A DNA stretch of 64,000 bases from Kiloniellaceae bacterium (GTDB lineage Bacteria; Pseudomonadota; Alphaproteobacteria; Kiloniellales; J153). The translations under genes were made by a program, and so were the position numbers. The first letter of the stretch is position 1. The number at the start of each line of letters is the position of its first letter. The DNA lies in NCBI GenBank assembly GCA_021776175.1, contig JAJFGJ010000029.1, forward strand, positions 1 to 64,000, read 5' to 3'. Positions 36,258 to 46,317 of this stretch are shown piece after piece. The notes beneath the pieces are model-generated. The model saw nothing but the letters and a program-made list of their open reading frames with translations. It was not told the origin of the DNA and made no database searches.

Positions 36258-37283
36258 ATGGATACCATCTCGGCGCGCGGCGATGCCTTCGCCGTCGGCC
36301 AGGCCATCGGGCGGCGCGGCGGCGCGGCGGCGCGCGACGCCGCGTTCAACACCCCCCAGTTCCAGGCGCTGAGACCCTGGCTCGGCAGCAGCCGCTTGGC
36401 GGCGCTCAAGGCGGCGGCCCAGTATTCCTTTCCCCAGTATATGCGCGAGATCGAGGGTATCGCCGACGGCGCCGGCCTGGCGGTCGACGAGATCTTTTTA
36501 TGGAATTGCCGGGGCGACCTGCGCGATCTCGACCCCGCCCTTGACGATAGCGGCTGTACCACGGTGCTGCTGCCGGGCGATACGGCGGTGATCGGCCACA
36601 ACGAGGATGGCGCCGCGGAGCTGGCCGGTTTGTGTTTCCTGTGCGACATCGAGCCCGATGACGGGCCCGGCTTCACCGCCTTTTGCTATCCAGGCATGTT
36701 GCCCGGCCATGCCTTCGGCGTGAACCGCTTGGGGCTGGTCCAGACGATCAACAACATACGCCCCCACGATCTGACCGCCGGCGTGCCGCGCCACGTCATC
36801 AGCCGTGCCGTGCTCGCGTGCCGCACCCTCGACGAGGCGGTGGCGCTTTTGCAACGCACGGACCGGGCCTCGGGCTTTCACCACGCCCTGGGCCAGGCCG
36901 GGGATTCGCGCCTGCTGTCGGTCGAAGCACCGGCCAGCGGCTGCACCGTGATCGAGGCGCGAAGCCCCCTGGCCCACGCCAATCACCTTATCGGCGCCGA
37001 CTATCGCGGCCTAGACCAGGACTCCCAGCCCTCGTCCCTTACCCGCCAGGCGCGGGCCGAGGCCTTGATCGCGGCCGGCGCCGTGGCGTCCGGCGACCCC
37101 TTCGCCATTTTGTACGACTGCGAGAACGCCGAGTTGCCGATTCTGCGGCGCGGCCATGAAGCCGGAGACGAGGGATATACCCTGGCCAGCGCGGTGTTCA
37201 AGATCTCATCCGGCGTCGTCGACTGGGCCCTCACCCACGGCCCGGATACCGGCGCCGTGGTCTCGGGCCGGGTCGCGGCCTAG
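36258..37283 (+). CDS. C45-family Ntn hydrolase (acyl-CoA:6-APA acyltransferase-like)
   Basis: This is a 341-residue N-terminal nucleophile hydrolase family protein. The probable nucleophile is Cys100 in DDSGCTTVLL, released by autocleavage, and GHNEDG follows about 20 residues later, as in the family. C45 members cleave or form amide bonds (penicillin acyl transfer, carcinine hydrolysis), so the substrate is unknown. The ATG at 36258 has GAGGGA seven bases upstream. It is convergent with the TraB/GumN gene, overlapping by four bases. Confidence 0.8.
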   Translation: MDTISARGDAFAVGQAIGRRGGAAARDAAFNTPQFQALRPWLGSSRLAALKAAAQYSFPQYMREIEGIADGAGLAVDEIFLWNCRGDLRDLDPALDDSGCTTVLLPGDTAVIGHNEDGAAELAGLCFLCDIEPDDGPGFTAFCYPGMLPGHAFGVNRLGLVQTINNIRPHDLTAGVPRHVISRAVLACRTLDEAVALLQRTDRASGFHHALGQAGDSRLLSVEAPASGCTVIEARSPLAHANHLIGADYRGLDQDSQPSSLTRQARAEALIAAGAVASGDPFAILYDCENAELPILRRGHEAGDEGYTLASAVFKISSGVVDWALTHGPDTGAVVSGRVAA

Positions 37284-38218
37284 TACACCCGCTCGACGGT
37301 GTAGCCTTTCTCGGTCAGGAGGCTTAAGAGGCCCTTCTCGCCGGGCAGGTGCAGGGCGCCGACCGCGATGAAGGCGCCGCCCTCGGCCAGGCGTTCCGCC
37401 ATGCGCTCCACCATGACCGCATTGCGCTCGTCGTTGAAGCGGCGCAGGAACAGCTCCATCAATTCCGGCTGTTCCTGGCGCTGGGCCTGCATGCGGGCAT
37501 AGATACCGCCGGTATCGCGGGCCAGATACTGGCGCGTCATCTCTTCGAACAGTTCTTCGATGGCCGCGTTCTGATCGATCGCGGAGGTGAGCATGGCGAT
37601 CTGGCTGGCCTCGGGCATCTCGTTGAACAGGGCGATTTGCTCGGCCGGGGTTTCCAGGGCGTGAACCGCCTTGCCTTGGCGCGCCGCCTCGGCCTGCAGG
37701 GCCTGGTCGAGCGGCACACCGCCATCGCGCGTGCGGGCCATTTCGCTATCGGGGATGCTGAGAATCGAGGCCAGCGCCCAGGGCTTCAAGAGCCGCAGTT
37801 GCGCCGGCTGGAAGCCATAACGGCGCCCCGCCTCGGCCACCGTGGCGAAGGTCTCCGGGCCCAGGATGGCATCGAGCGTGCGCCCGTCGGTAAGAATCAT
37901 GGCCTGGCCTATCCGCGCCCGGACTTGGGGGGTCAGGATAATCTCGAAGGTCGCGCTCCGGGCCGAATCGAAGGCCTCGCGGACCGGCGCCGGCAGGGCC
38001 AGGACCCGCTCGTCGGTGATGTGGATGGTGCCCAGAAGAAAACCGGGGGCGGTATCCGGCGCGGCATCCGCGGCCTGAACGCGCCACAGCAGACCCTCGC
38101 CGAAAGGAACTTCGCCGGCCCAGGCAACCGGCCGGCCCAGGGCCGCCCACAGCAAGAAAACCGGCGCGGCCACGATAAACGCGGCCCAACGGCGTAGATT
38201 CGGCGAAAATGAAAGCAT
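37280..38218 (-). CDS. TraB/GumN family protein
   Basis: This is a 312-residue secreted protein of the TraB/GumN (TIKI-like) metalloprotease clan. An N-terminal hydrophobic segment acts as signal or anchor. The two conserved motifs are GTIHI (residues about 63-67) and VGALHLPGEKGLL near the C-terminus, whose His and Glu/Gly residues define the clan. Function in bacteria is not settled. Stops of this gene and the C45 hydrolase overlap by four bases. Confidence 0.85.
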   Translation of the reverse strand: MLSFSPNLRRWAAFIVAAPVFLLWAALGRPVAWAGEVPFGEGLLWRVQAADAAPDTAPGFLLGTIHITDERVLALPAPVREAFDSARSATFEIILTPQVRARIGQAMILTDGRTLDAILGPETFATVAEAGRRYGFQPAQLRLLKPWALASILSIPDSEMARTRDGGVPLDQALQAEAARQGKAVHALETPAEQIALFNEMPEASQIAMLTSAIDQNAAIEELFEEMTRQYLARDTGGIYARMQAQRQEQPELMELFLRRFNDERNAVMVERMAERLAEGGAFIAVGALHLPGEKGLLSLLTEKGYTVERVY

Positions 38219-38317
38219 GACCCTGCCTGTTACCTTGTCAAAAACCCGTTCTCCGGGGTTCGCGTCCTAGTCTAGCCGCGCGAGTATTGCCGAGAGGTTA
38301 GGTTCTTAAATGAGGAC

Positions 38318-39121
38318 TCAGGCCTTGAGTTTGTAGCCCTTGGCGAAGAGCAGCCATGCCAGAACGCCCAGCACCCCGATCAGGGTCAGCACGACGCCGG
38401 CGGCCAAGACCAGCGATTCCTGAGCCTGGCCGGTAAAACCGTAGCGAAAGCCCTCCAGGGCGTGAAAGACCGGGTTGGCCTGAAACAGCCATTGCACCCC
38501 GGCCGGCAAGCTGGAGACCGCGAAAAAAGCGCCCGAAAGCAGCGCGATGGGGAACACCAGAAAAGTCTCGGCGGCACTGAAATGATCCCAGCGCTCGGCG
38601 CAGATGCCGACAATGACTCCGAGCAGGGCGAACAGCAGCGCCGCCGCCAAGGCGAAGCCGGCAACGGCGAAAGGCGCGTGCAGGGGTAAGTCGACAAAGA
38701 TCGCCATGATCGCGAGAATCACCGAGGCGGTGATCGTGGCATTGCTGACCGCCGCCAGCGCGAAAGCGCCGACGACTTCCAGCGGGGTCATGGGCGCGCC
38801 CAGGATATCGCCGATCATGCCTTCGATCTTATCGTGGAATATCGCCACCGCCGCGGCCTCGAAGGCGCTGTGGGCCAGGCTGAACATGACGATGCCGGGG
38901 GCCAGGAATTGCGCCAGCGCCACCCCGGGCATGGGGTCCGCGCGATCGCCCAGGGCCAGTTGAAAGATCGCCAGGAACATCAAGCTCGTGATCGCGGGCC
39001 CGGCGATGGATTCCACCCCATAGCGCAGAAAGCGAAGCTGCTCGCGCCGGTACAGGCTCCACATGCCGCGCCAGTTGACCGGGCCGAACGGCCGGACGCG
39101 CGGCGATTCCATCAAAGTCAT
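38318..39121 (-). CDS. ABC-2 type permease, second of pair
   Basis: This is a 267-residue permease of the ABC-2 type with six hydrophobic segments and the family end-region ALLSGAFFAVSSLPAGVQWL then NPVFHALEGFRYGF. Members export drugs, polysaccharides or lipids. The ATG at 39121 overlaps the upstream permease stop by four bases, so the pair probably forms a heterodimer. No ATPase gene is adjacent. Confidence 0.88.
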   Translation of the reverse strand: MTLMESPRVRPFGPVNWRGMWSLYRREQLRFLRYGVESIAGPAITSLMFLAIFQLALGDRADPMPGVALAQFLAPGIVMFSLAHSAFEAAAVAIFHDKIEGMIGDILGAPMTPLEVVGAFALAAVSNATITASVILAIMAIFVDLPLHAPFAVAGFALAAALLFALLGVIVGICAERWDHFSAAETFLVFPIALLSGAFFAVSSLPAGVQWLFQANPVFHALEGFRYGFTGQAQESLVLAAGVVLTLIGVLGVLAWLLFAKGYKLKA

Positions 39122-39957
39122 GGCTTCAGGCGATAACCGGTCGCGAACATACGGTGCGCCACCGCCCAAAGCGCGATGTTGACGCCCAGCACGACGGCGT
39201 AGCCGATAAGAGGCTCACCGTCGGACGTGCCGATAAAGCCACGGCGGAAGCCGTCGATCAGATAGAAGAAGGGGTTGAAATGGGCAATGAACTGCCAATC
39301 CGCAGGCAGGCGTTCGATCGAATAGAACGTGCCCGAGAGAAACGAAAACGGGGTGATGATAAAATTCGTGACCGCCGCCATTTGATCGTACTTTTCGGCC
39401 CATATCCCGCCGATCACGCCCAGCAGCGAAAGCATGAGCGCGCCATTGACCGCGTGGTAGATCAAGCTTAGGGGATCGGCTATGCCCATCGGAACGAAAA
39501 TCGCCATGGCCAGGCCGGCGGCACAGCCGACCATCAGCCCGCGCGTGACGCCGCCGGCCGAGAAACCGAGAGTGAGCTCGCCCGCCGACAGGGGCGGCAT
39601 GAGCACGTCCACGATATTGCCCTGCACCTTGGCCATGACGATCGACGAGGAGGTGTTGGCGAAGGCATTCTGCATCAAGGTCATCATGATCAGGCCGGGG
39701 GCCAGGAACTGGATATACGGCACGCCGTCCACTTCGCGCCCGGCGCCGCCCAGGGCCAGGGCGAAGATCGCCAGGAACAGGAGCGTGGTCACCATGGGCG
39801 CCAGAAGAGTCTGGGTGAAGACGTTGAGGAAGCGGCGCACTTCCTTCAGGTACAAGGTCCAAAGGCCACGCCAATTAACCGCGCCCATGGCGTTCGGATC
39901 GCGCGGGCGGGCGAAAATGCTATGTGCGTCCATGACCCATGACATAGGCCGAGCCAT
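39118..39957 (-). CDS. ABC-2 type permease, first of pair
   Basis: This is a 279-residue permease resembling its downstream partner, with six hydrophobic segments and the motif FSFLSGTFYSIERLPADWQF followed by NPFFYLIDGFRRGF. I chose ATG 39957; ATGs at 39945 and 39933 are in frame and equally possible since none has a strong ribosome site. It is divergent from recX by 25 bases. The two permeases resemble NodJ- or polysaccharide-export-type halves; a separate ATPase is required. Confidence 0.86.
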   Translation of the reverse strand: MARPMSWVMDAHSIFARPRDPNAMGAVNWRGLWTLYLKEVRRFLNVFTQTLLAPMVTTLLFLAIFALALGGAGREVDGVPYIQFLAPGLIMMTLMQNAFANTSSSIVMAKVQGNIVDVLMPPLSAGELTLGFSAGGVTRGLMVGCAAGLAMAIFVPMGIADPLSLIYHAVNGALMLSLLGVIGGIWAEKYDQMAAVTNFIITPFSFLSGTFYSIERLPADWQFIAHFNPFFYLIDGFRRGFIGTSDGEPLIGYAVVLGVNIALWAVAHRMFATGYRLKP

Positions 39958-39981
39958 GCCATCGCGCAAGCAGCGCGCGCC

Positions 39982-40563
39982 GTGAGCAAGGACCGCCGCG
40001 AACGCCGTGGGCCGCGCAAGGCGACGGCGAAATACCTGCGCAACTCCGCCCTGTACTACTTGGCGCGATATTCAACGTCGAGCGCGCATCTACGCCGCCG
40101 GCTCATGGTCAAGGTCGCGCGCTCGGCCGCCGAACATGACACCGATGCCATGGCCGGCGCGGCCGATGTCGATACCTTGATTGGCCAGCTGGAGAATTTG
40201 GGGTCGCTCGACGATGCCCTCTTCGCCAGGACCAAAGCCCGCACCCTGCATCGGCGCGGCAGCTCGGCGCGCGCGATACGCGGCGCCCTGAGCGAAAAAG
40301 GCGTGGCCGCCGATCTGATCGAGGCCGCCCTGGAATCCCTGAAGGAAGATACCCCGCACCCCGAACTGGCCGCCGCCCTGGCCTACGCCCGCAAGCGCCG
40401 CCTGGGCCCCTATCGTCCGCGCGAAACCCGCGCCGGCATGCGCGAAAAGGACTTGGCGGCGCTCGGCCGGCGCGGCTTCGGCTACGACCTAGCCCGGCGC
40501 GTCGTCGACGCCGCGAACCCGCAAGAACTGGAAGCGGAAATCGCGGACAACGTTGAGGACTAA
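39982..40563 (+). CDS. recX: RecX regulatory protein
   Basis: This is a 193-residue helical protein with RecX repeat features: ALYYLARYSTSSAHLRRRL, LGSLDDALFARTKA and AIRGALSEKGVAADLI. RecX modulates RecA filaments. It begins with GTG and is not next to recA here. It diverges from the ABC-2 permease pair by 24 bases. Confidence 0.9.
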   Translation: MSKDRRERRGPRKATAKYLRNSALYYLARYSTSSAHLRRRLMVKVARSAAEHDTDAMAGAADVDTLIGQLENLGSLDDALFARTKARTLHRRGSSARAIRGALSEKGVAADLIEAALESLKEDTPHPELAAALAYARKRRLGPYRPRETRAGMREKDLAALGRRGFGYDLARRVVDAANPQELEAEIADNVED

Positions 40564-40700
40564 GCCCGTTTTCGGCTAAACCCCGCCCTTTTGGAGCGGC
40601 CGGGCGCCCGGAAGTCACATGACATTGAATTGACCGGAGCGGGGTTCGGTATCATAAAATAGCCTTATGGAATGACGTCGTTTCCACGGAGGGCCTGGAT

Positions 40701-41168
40701 ATGTTCGCGTTTACCCGATCCATCCTGGCGGTTGTGCTGTGCCTGGGGCTTTTCACGGGCGGCGCCCTGGCCGCCGGCGGCGGCTCATCCGCTAAAAAGC
40801 AGGATCCCAACTACACCGAGGCGGTTAAGCTGATCGAAGCCAGAAACTACCAGAAGGCCATACCCCTGTTGCGCGCTTCGCTCAAAAACGATCCAACCAA
40901 TGCGGATGCCCACAACTATCTCGGCTACAGCCTGCGCAAAACCAGCGACTTGGAAGAGGCGCTGATCAGTTACCAAAAAGCCCTGGCCATCGACCCCGAG
41001 CACAAGGGCGCCAACGAGTACCTGGGCGAACTGTACCTGGAGATGGGCCAGCTCGATAAAGCCAAGGAGCGCCTGGCGGCGCTCGACAAGGCCTGTTTCT
41101 TCGGCTGCGAGGAGTACCGGGAACTTAAGGCCGAGATCGAGGAATTCGAAGCCAAGCGCGGAAGCTGA
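40701..41168 (+). CDS. Exported TPR-repeat protein
   Basis: This is a 155-residue protein with a signal peptide ending in ALA near residue 24. Two or more tetratricopeptide repeats follow (about 35-140), such as DAHNYLGYSLRKTSDLEEAL and GANEYLGELYLEMGQLDKAK. Two Cys near the C-terminus (CFFGCEEY) could form a disulfide. Likely periplasmic; a binding partner is unknown. A TTGACC at 40630-40635 may be part of its promoter. It is convergent with the cyclase gene. Confidence 0.86.
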   Translation: MFAFTRSILAVVLCLGLFTGGALAAGGGSSAKKQDPNYTEAVKLIEARNYQKAIPLLRASLKNDPTNADAHNYLGYSLRKTSDLEEALISYQKALAIDPEHKGANEYLGELYLEMGQLDKAKERLAALDKACFFGCEEYRELKAEIEEFEAKRGS

Positions 41169-41175
41169 ACCGGTC

Positions 41176-42915
<1,740 letters not shown>

Positions 42916-42992
42916 AATGATACGTCGCCACGGCTCGGCCGCAACCCGATGATTCTTCTTGGCCTTCCTGACCGTGCGAAGGGCGGCCGGCC

Positions 42993-43247
42993 TTGAGTAC
43001 CCCGCCCCCGGAACGGCCCGAGCGGCGCACGCGGCGGCGGACCACGCCCCGCCGCAAGATCGACACCAGCGTCCCCTCGCCCTGCATCGACGTTTGCCAG
43101 ATCGATAGCGCGACCGACGCCTGCCTGGGTTGCCGGCGCACGAGCGGCGAGATACGCGACTGGATTATCATGACCGCCGAGGAAAAAAAGGCTGTCCTGG
43201 CCCGACTCGCGCGGCTGCCAAGCGTGGCGGGCCATGACCCCCGATAA
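42993..43247 (+). CDS. DUF1289 small cysteine protein
   Basis: This 84-residue protein has the DUF1289 signature: PCIDVCQIDSATDACLGC, with four Cys in C-x3-C ... C-x2-C, possibly for an Fe-S cluster. The first 25 residues are Pro and Arg rich. Start is TTG with AAGGGCGG upstream; no other start fits. It overlaps the EamA gene by 14 bases on the same strand. Confidence 0.85.
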   Translation: MSTPPPERPERRTRRRTTPRRKIDTSVPSPCIDVCQIDSATDACLGCRRTSGEIRDWIIMTAEEKKAVLARLARLPSVAGHDPR

Positions 43248-44163
43248 GCACGCGCGGCCGGCCCAGCAGGCACAAGTACTGCCGGCGGCGGGATTCGCGC
43301 TCTTGGCCGCGCTGAGCCTGCTTTGGGGCCTGAACTGGCCGTTCATGAAGATCGCCCTGGGCGAGATACCGGTTTGGCCCTTCCGCAGCCTTAGCCTGAT
43401 CGTCGGCGGCGGCGCCCTGCTTCTCATAACCGCGCTTGGCGGAAGATCTCTTCGCGTCGCCGGCGGCGAGATTCGCCCACTTCTGCTGTGCACGGTCTTC
43501 AATATCGTCGGGTGGCATCTTTGTTCCGCTTACGGCATCTCGCTGATGGCGGCCGGGCGCGCCTCGATCATCGCCTTCACCATGCCGCTGTGGGCGGCCA
43601 TTCTTGGCGGTATCCTCCTGGGCGAGCATTTGACCTGGCGGCGATGGCTGGGTTTGGCCCTCGGCATGGCCGGGCTCGCGGTCTTGATCGGGCCGGACCT
43701 GGGTGTCGTGGGGCGCACGCCCTGGGGCGCCGCCTTCATGCTCGGCGCGGCCCTGTCCTGGGCCTTGGGAACCGTGCTCATGAAGCGCTTCACCTGGAGC
43801 CTGCCAATCGCGGCCCTGGCGGGCTGGCAACTGCTGCTCGGCGCCATTCCGGTTACCCTGGGCGCTTTCATCATTGGCGATTGGCCGGATCCGGCGGCCT
43901 TGAGCCGGGAAGCCCTGATCGCCTTAGCCTACGTTCTGATCGTGCCCATGATCTTTTGCCACTGGGCCTGGTTTAAGGTCGTGAGCCTGTTTCCCGCCGT
44001 CCTCGCGGCGATCGGAACCCTGGCGATCCCCATTGTCGGGGTTCTGTCCAGCGGCCTCATTCTGGGCGAGCCGATTGGCGCGCGCGAGATACTTGCCCTG
44101 GCGCTGGTCTGCGCCGCCTTGGTTATCGTCTTGATTTTACCCACCCTGCGGCGGCCGGAATAA
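43234..44163 (+). CDS. EamA/DMT-family exporter
   Basis: This is a 309-residue membrane protein with ten helices in two EamA repeats. The first has LLWGLNWPFMKIAL, and the second shows GAALSWALGTVLMKRF; both are typical of drug/metabolite transporters of the RhaT/YedA kind. Its substrate is unknown. It overlaps the DUF1289 gene by 14 bases. Confidence 0.9.
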   Translation: MTPDKHARPAQQAQVLPAAGFALLAALSLLWGLNWPFMKIALGEIPVWPFRSLSLIVGGGALLLITALGGRSLRVAGGEIRPLLLCTVFNIVGWHLCSAYGISLMAAGRASIIAFTMPLWAAILGGILLGEHLTWRRWLGLALGMAGLAVLIGPDLGVVGRTPWGAAFMLGAALSWALGTVLMKRFTWSLPIAALAGWQLLLGAIPVTLGAFIIGDWPDPAALSREALIALAYVLIVPMIFCHWAWFKVVSLFPAVLAAIGTLAIPIVGVLSSGLILGEPIGAREILALALVCAALVIVLILPTLRRPE

Positions 44164-44248
44164 TTGGCCTCCCGTGTACCAAGCGCTCGTGCGCGGCGGC
44201 GTTTTTCGCTAAGCTTGAAACAGGACATAGTTGGAAGGACACCGAGAC

Positions 44249-44668
44249 ATGGCCGAATCCGACGAGACACCGGCCCTATCGGACGCCGAGGTCGAGGCGC
44301 GTGCCCTGGCCAAGGCCAAGGAGGACGAAGCCGAGTGGATTCGCCAATGGCACCTCTTTCCCAGCGTTAGCCAGGATAGCGAGGGCAATTGGCGCTATTG
44401 GGATGTGGCGGAGGATACCGGCGTCTACAACGACGATTGGGCTATCGGCGAGCGCTTGGCGCGCGAGACCGTGGCCCACATGCAGGACTTTCAATCGGGC
44501 AACAATGTCTTGCGCCGGATCGTGCGCGAGATCGATTTCGAGTCGGCGGTCGCCCAGGGTTTTCTAACCAGGATCGAGGACATGCTGACCAACCCGTCGT
44601 TGTATCTTGACTCGCTCGAACCCGGCGCGGTCCGGGCGAAGCTGCGCGGCACCTCCACGGTGTCTTAG
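44249..44668 (+). CDS. Acidic hypothetical protein
   Basis: This 139-residue, strongly acidic protein has no signal peptide or membrane helix. It begins MAESDETPALSDAEVEARA; mid-region sequence DDWAIGERLARETVAHMQD is helical. I do not recognise a family. The ATG is preceded by GGAAGGA. It precedes the MetF-like gene by five bases, so the two are probably translated together. Confidence 0.72.
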   Translation: MAESDETPALSDAEVEARALAKAKEDEAEWIRQWHLFPSVSQDSEGNWRYWDVAEDTGVYNDDWAIGERLARETVAHMQDFQSGNNVLRRIVREIDFESAVAQGFLTRIEDMLTNPSLYLDSLEPGAVRAKLRGTSTVS

Positions 44669-44673
44669 GGCCT

Positions 44674-45588
44674 GTGGACACCCATGACGCCGCGCGGTCC
44701 CTGAGAGGGCGCCTGCGCGATCAAAACTTCGCGATCACGGCGGAAGTCCCGCCGCCCCTGAGCGCCGACCCGGAGGCCATGCTGGCCCTGGCCGCGCCCC
44801 TGCGGGGCCGGGTCGACGCGATCAACGTGACCGACGCGGCCGGCGCCCGGACCGCCATGTCGAGCCTGGCGGCGGCGGCGATTCTGCGCCGCGACGGATA
44901 CGAGCCGGTCTTGCAAATGACTTGCCGCGACCGCAACCGGATCGCCCTGGCCGGCGACCTCTTGGGGGCGGCGGCCCTGGGAATCGAGAATTTCCTGATT
45001 CTGCGCGGCGACGATCCCGCCCAAGGCGATGCGCCGGAAGCCAAGCCGGTGTTCGACTTGGATAGCCGCGAGGTCATGAGCCTGGCGCGGCGGATGCGCG
45101 ACCAGGGCGTCTTACCCTCGGGGCGCGAGATCGCATCGCCGCAGCGAATTTTGATCGGCGCCGCGGATAGTCCGCACGATCCAGCCGCGGATTGGCGGCC
45201 CGACGCGCTCATCGCCAAGCAGGAGGCCGGAGCCGAATTCGTGCAGACGCAGTTCTGTTTCGATGCCGGTATCGTGCGCCGCTACATCGCGCGCCTGTCC
45301 GAATTCGGCTTACCCGGGAAACTACGCATTTTGATCGGGGTCGGTCCCCTCGTCTCGGCGGCGAGCGCGCGCTGGATGAATGAAAAGCTGTTCGGCGTCA
45401 CCGTGCCCGAAGCGACGGTCGAACGCTTGGAGAAAGCTCAAGACCCGGAAGCCGAAGGCCGGCGCATCTGCATCGAACTGATTCACGAGCTGCACCAGAT
45501 CGACGGTGTTGCCGGCGCGCACATCATGGCCCCGCGCGGCGGCGCGGCGGCGATCGCCAAGGTCGTTGACGGCCTGTCTCGACTTTAG
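44674..45588 (+). CDS. Methylenetetrahydrofolate reductase family protein
   Basis: This is a 304-residue MTHFR-fold TIM barrel. FAITAEVPPPLSADPEAM begins the barrel, NVTDAAGARTAMSSLAAA carries the folate-facing strand, and FLILRGDDPAQGD and AEFVQTQFCFD fit the FAD-binding strands. Short MTHFR family members of this kind often act in methylamine or methanogenic C1 pathways rather than methionine synthesis; the exact reaction is unknown. A link with the MttB-family gene 37 kb away is conceivable. GTG start. Its end overlaps the convergent gene by four bases. Confidence 0.85.
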   Translation: MDTHDAARSLRGRLRDQNFAITAEVPPPLSADPEAMLALAAPLRGRVDAINVTDAAGARTAMSSLAAAAILRRDGYEPVLQMTCRDRNRIALAGDLLGAAALGIENFLILRGDDPAQGDAPEAKPVFDLDSREVMSLARRMRDQGVLPSGREIASPQRILIGAADSPHDPAADWRPDALIAKQEAGAEFVQTQFCFDAGIVRRYIARLSEFGLPGKLRILIGVGPLVSAASARWMNEKLFGVTVPEATVERLEKAQDPEAEGRRICIELIHELHQIDGVAGAHIMAPRGGAAAIAKVVDGLSRL

Positions 45589-45869
45589 ACCGGACGGTAC
45601 TGGCGGCTATCCATCAGAACCACCGCCGAGAGTGTCTTATTGTCCAGATCGCGGCGGTTGCTGGCGAGGATCGCGTGCTCCACGCTTTGCCCATCCCGGT
45701 ACACGCGCGACACGCGCCAAACCACCGAGGGCAAGCCCACGCGATGGAATCGCTGCCCGATTTCCAGCCGGGCCGCGGCCGCGACCTTGGCTTCCCTGAC
45801 TTGGCGCAGGAAAACAGCCGGCGCGTCCTGCCAATCGGATAATCCTGGGGTCGATTCGCGTCTGATCAT
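45585..45869 (-). CDS. Small hypothetical protein
   Basis: This 94-residue protein starts MIRRESTPGLSDWQDAPAVFL. It has no motif I can assign. A segment LEIGQRFHRVGLPSVVWRVSR suggests an all-beta small domain. It follows the 44-residue membrane protein by eight bases and is convergent with the MetF-like gene by a four-base overlap. I chose the ATG at 45869; a longer frame starting at 45890 overlaps the upstream coding sequence. Confidence 0.6.
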   Translation of the reverse strand: MIRRESTPGLSDWQDAPAVFLRQVREAKVAAAARLEIGQRFHRVGLPSVVWRVSRVYRDGQSVEHAILASNRRDLDNKTLSAVVLMDSRQYRPV

Positions 45870-45877
45870 GGCATTAC

Positions 45878-46012
45878 CTACAGATTCCACCAGCCCAGCG
45901 CGTAAAAGACGCCAAGAAAGATCGCGACCCCGATCAACACCCCCTCCACGCGATAGAGCGCACGGCGCCGGCCTTCGCGCGGCAATTTGCTTTCCGTCAC
46001 GGATCTATACAT
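45878..46012 (-). CDS. 44-residue membrane protein
   Basis: This is a small frame with a basic N-terminus (RRRALYR) and one membrane helix at about residues 23-41, ending GWWNL. It is close to the downstream small gene (eight bases). It would be missed by a length cutoff. No strong ribosome site is visible. The helix and coupled position support coding, but this is not proof. Confidence 0.5.
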   Translation of the reverse strand: MYRSVTESKLPREGRRRALYRVEGVLIGVAIFLGVFYALGWWNL

Positions 46013-46317
46013 TTTAGCCTCCCACTTGCCGTGGTAATCGCCACTTTCGCGGCATCACGGCCATGCCGGCCTTAAGGCCGGTCTGCTATTGGTAAACACG
46101 CTACCACATTCCGAGCGCTCGCGAAAGAACCCGGCTTAACCGGCTGTTCGTGAAACAACGGAACCCGGCCGCTTGCCCCCGCCCGCCGCGAAGTCCACCC
46201 GCCTGGCGGTATTGACACTTATTTATAGCCCACCGTAGAGTAGTCTCCATCTATATGTCCCGGTGCGGGGCATTCATGAAAAAAACATTCAATACTAATG
46301 AATACGGGGAAGAAACG
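46013..46317. other. Intergenic region with promoter and palindrome
   Basis: A perfect 16-base palindrome CCGGCCTTAAGGCCGG lies in the left part and may be a bidirectional transcript end. A TTGACA at 46212-46217 and TAGAGT at 46236-46241, 18 bases apart, form a likely sigma-70 promoter for the PQQ dehydrogenase gene. An in-frame ATG at 46276 lacks a ribosome site; the ATG at 46318 with GGGGAAG is preferred. I saw no pqqA-like E-x3-Y peptide here. Confidence 0.5.
46212..46241 (+). promoter_or_regulatory. Predicted sigma-70 promoter of the PQQ dehydrogenase gene
   Basis: TTGACA and TAGAGT are separated by 18 bases, and the start codon at 46318 is about 75 bases downstream. The -35 box is exact; the -10 matches four of six consensus bases. 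Confidence 0.5.
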
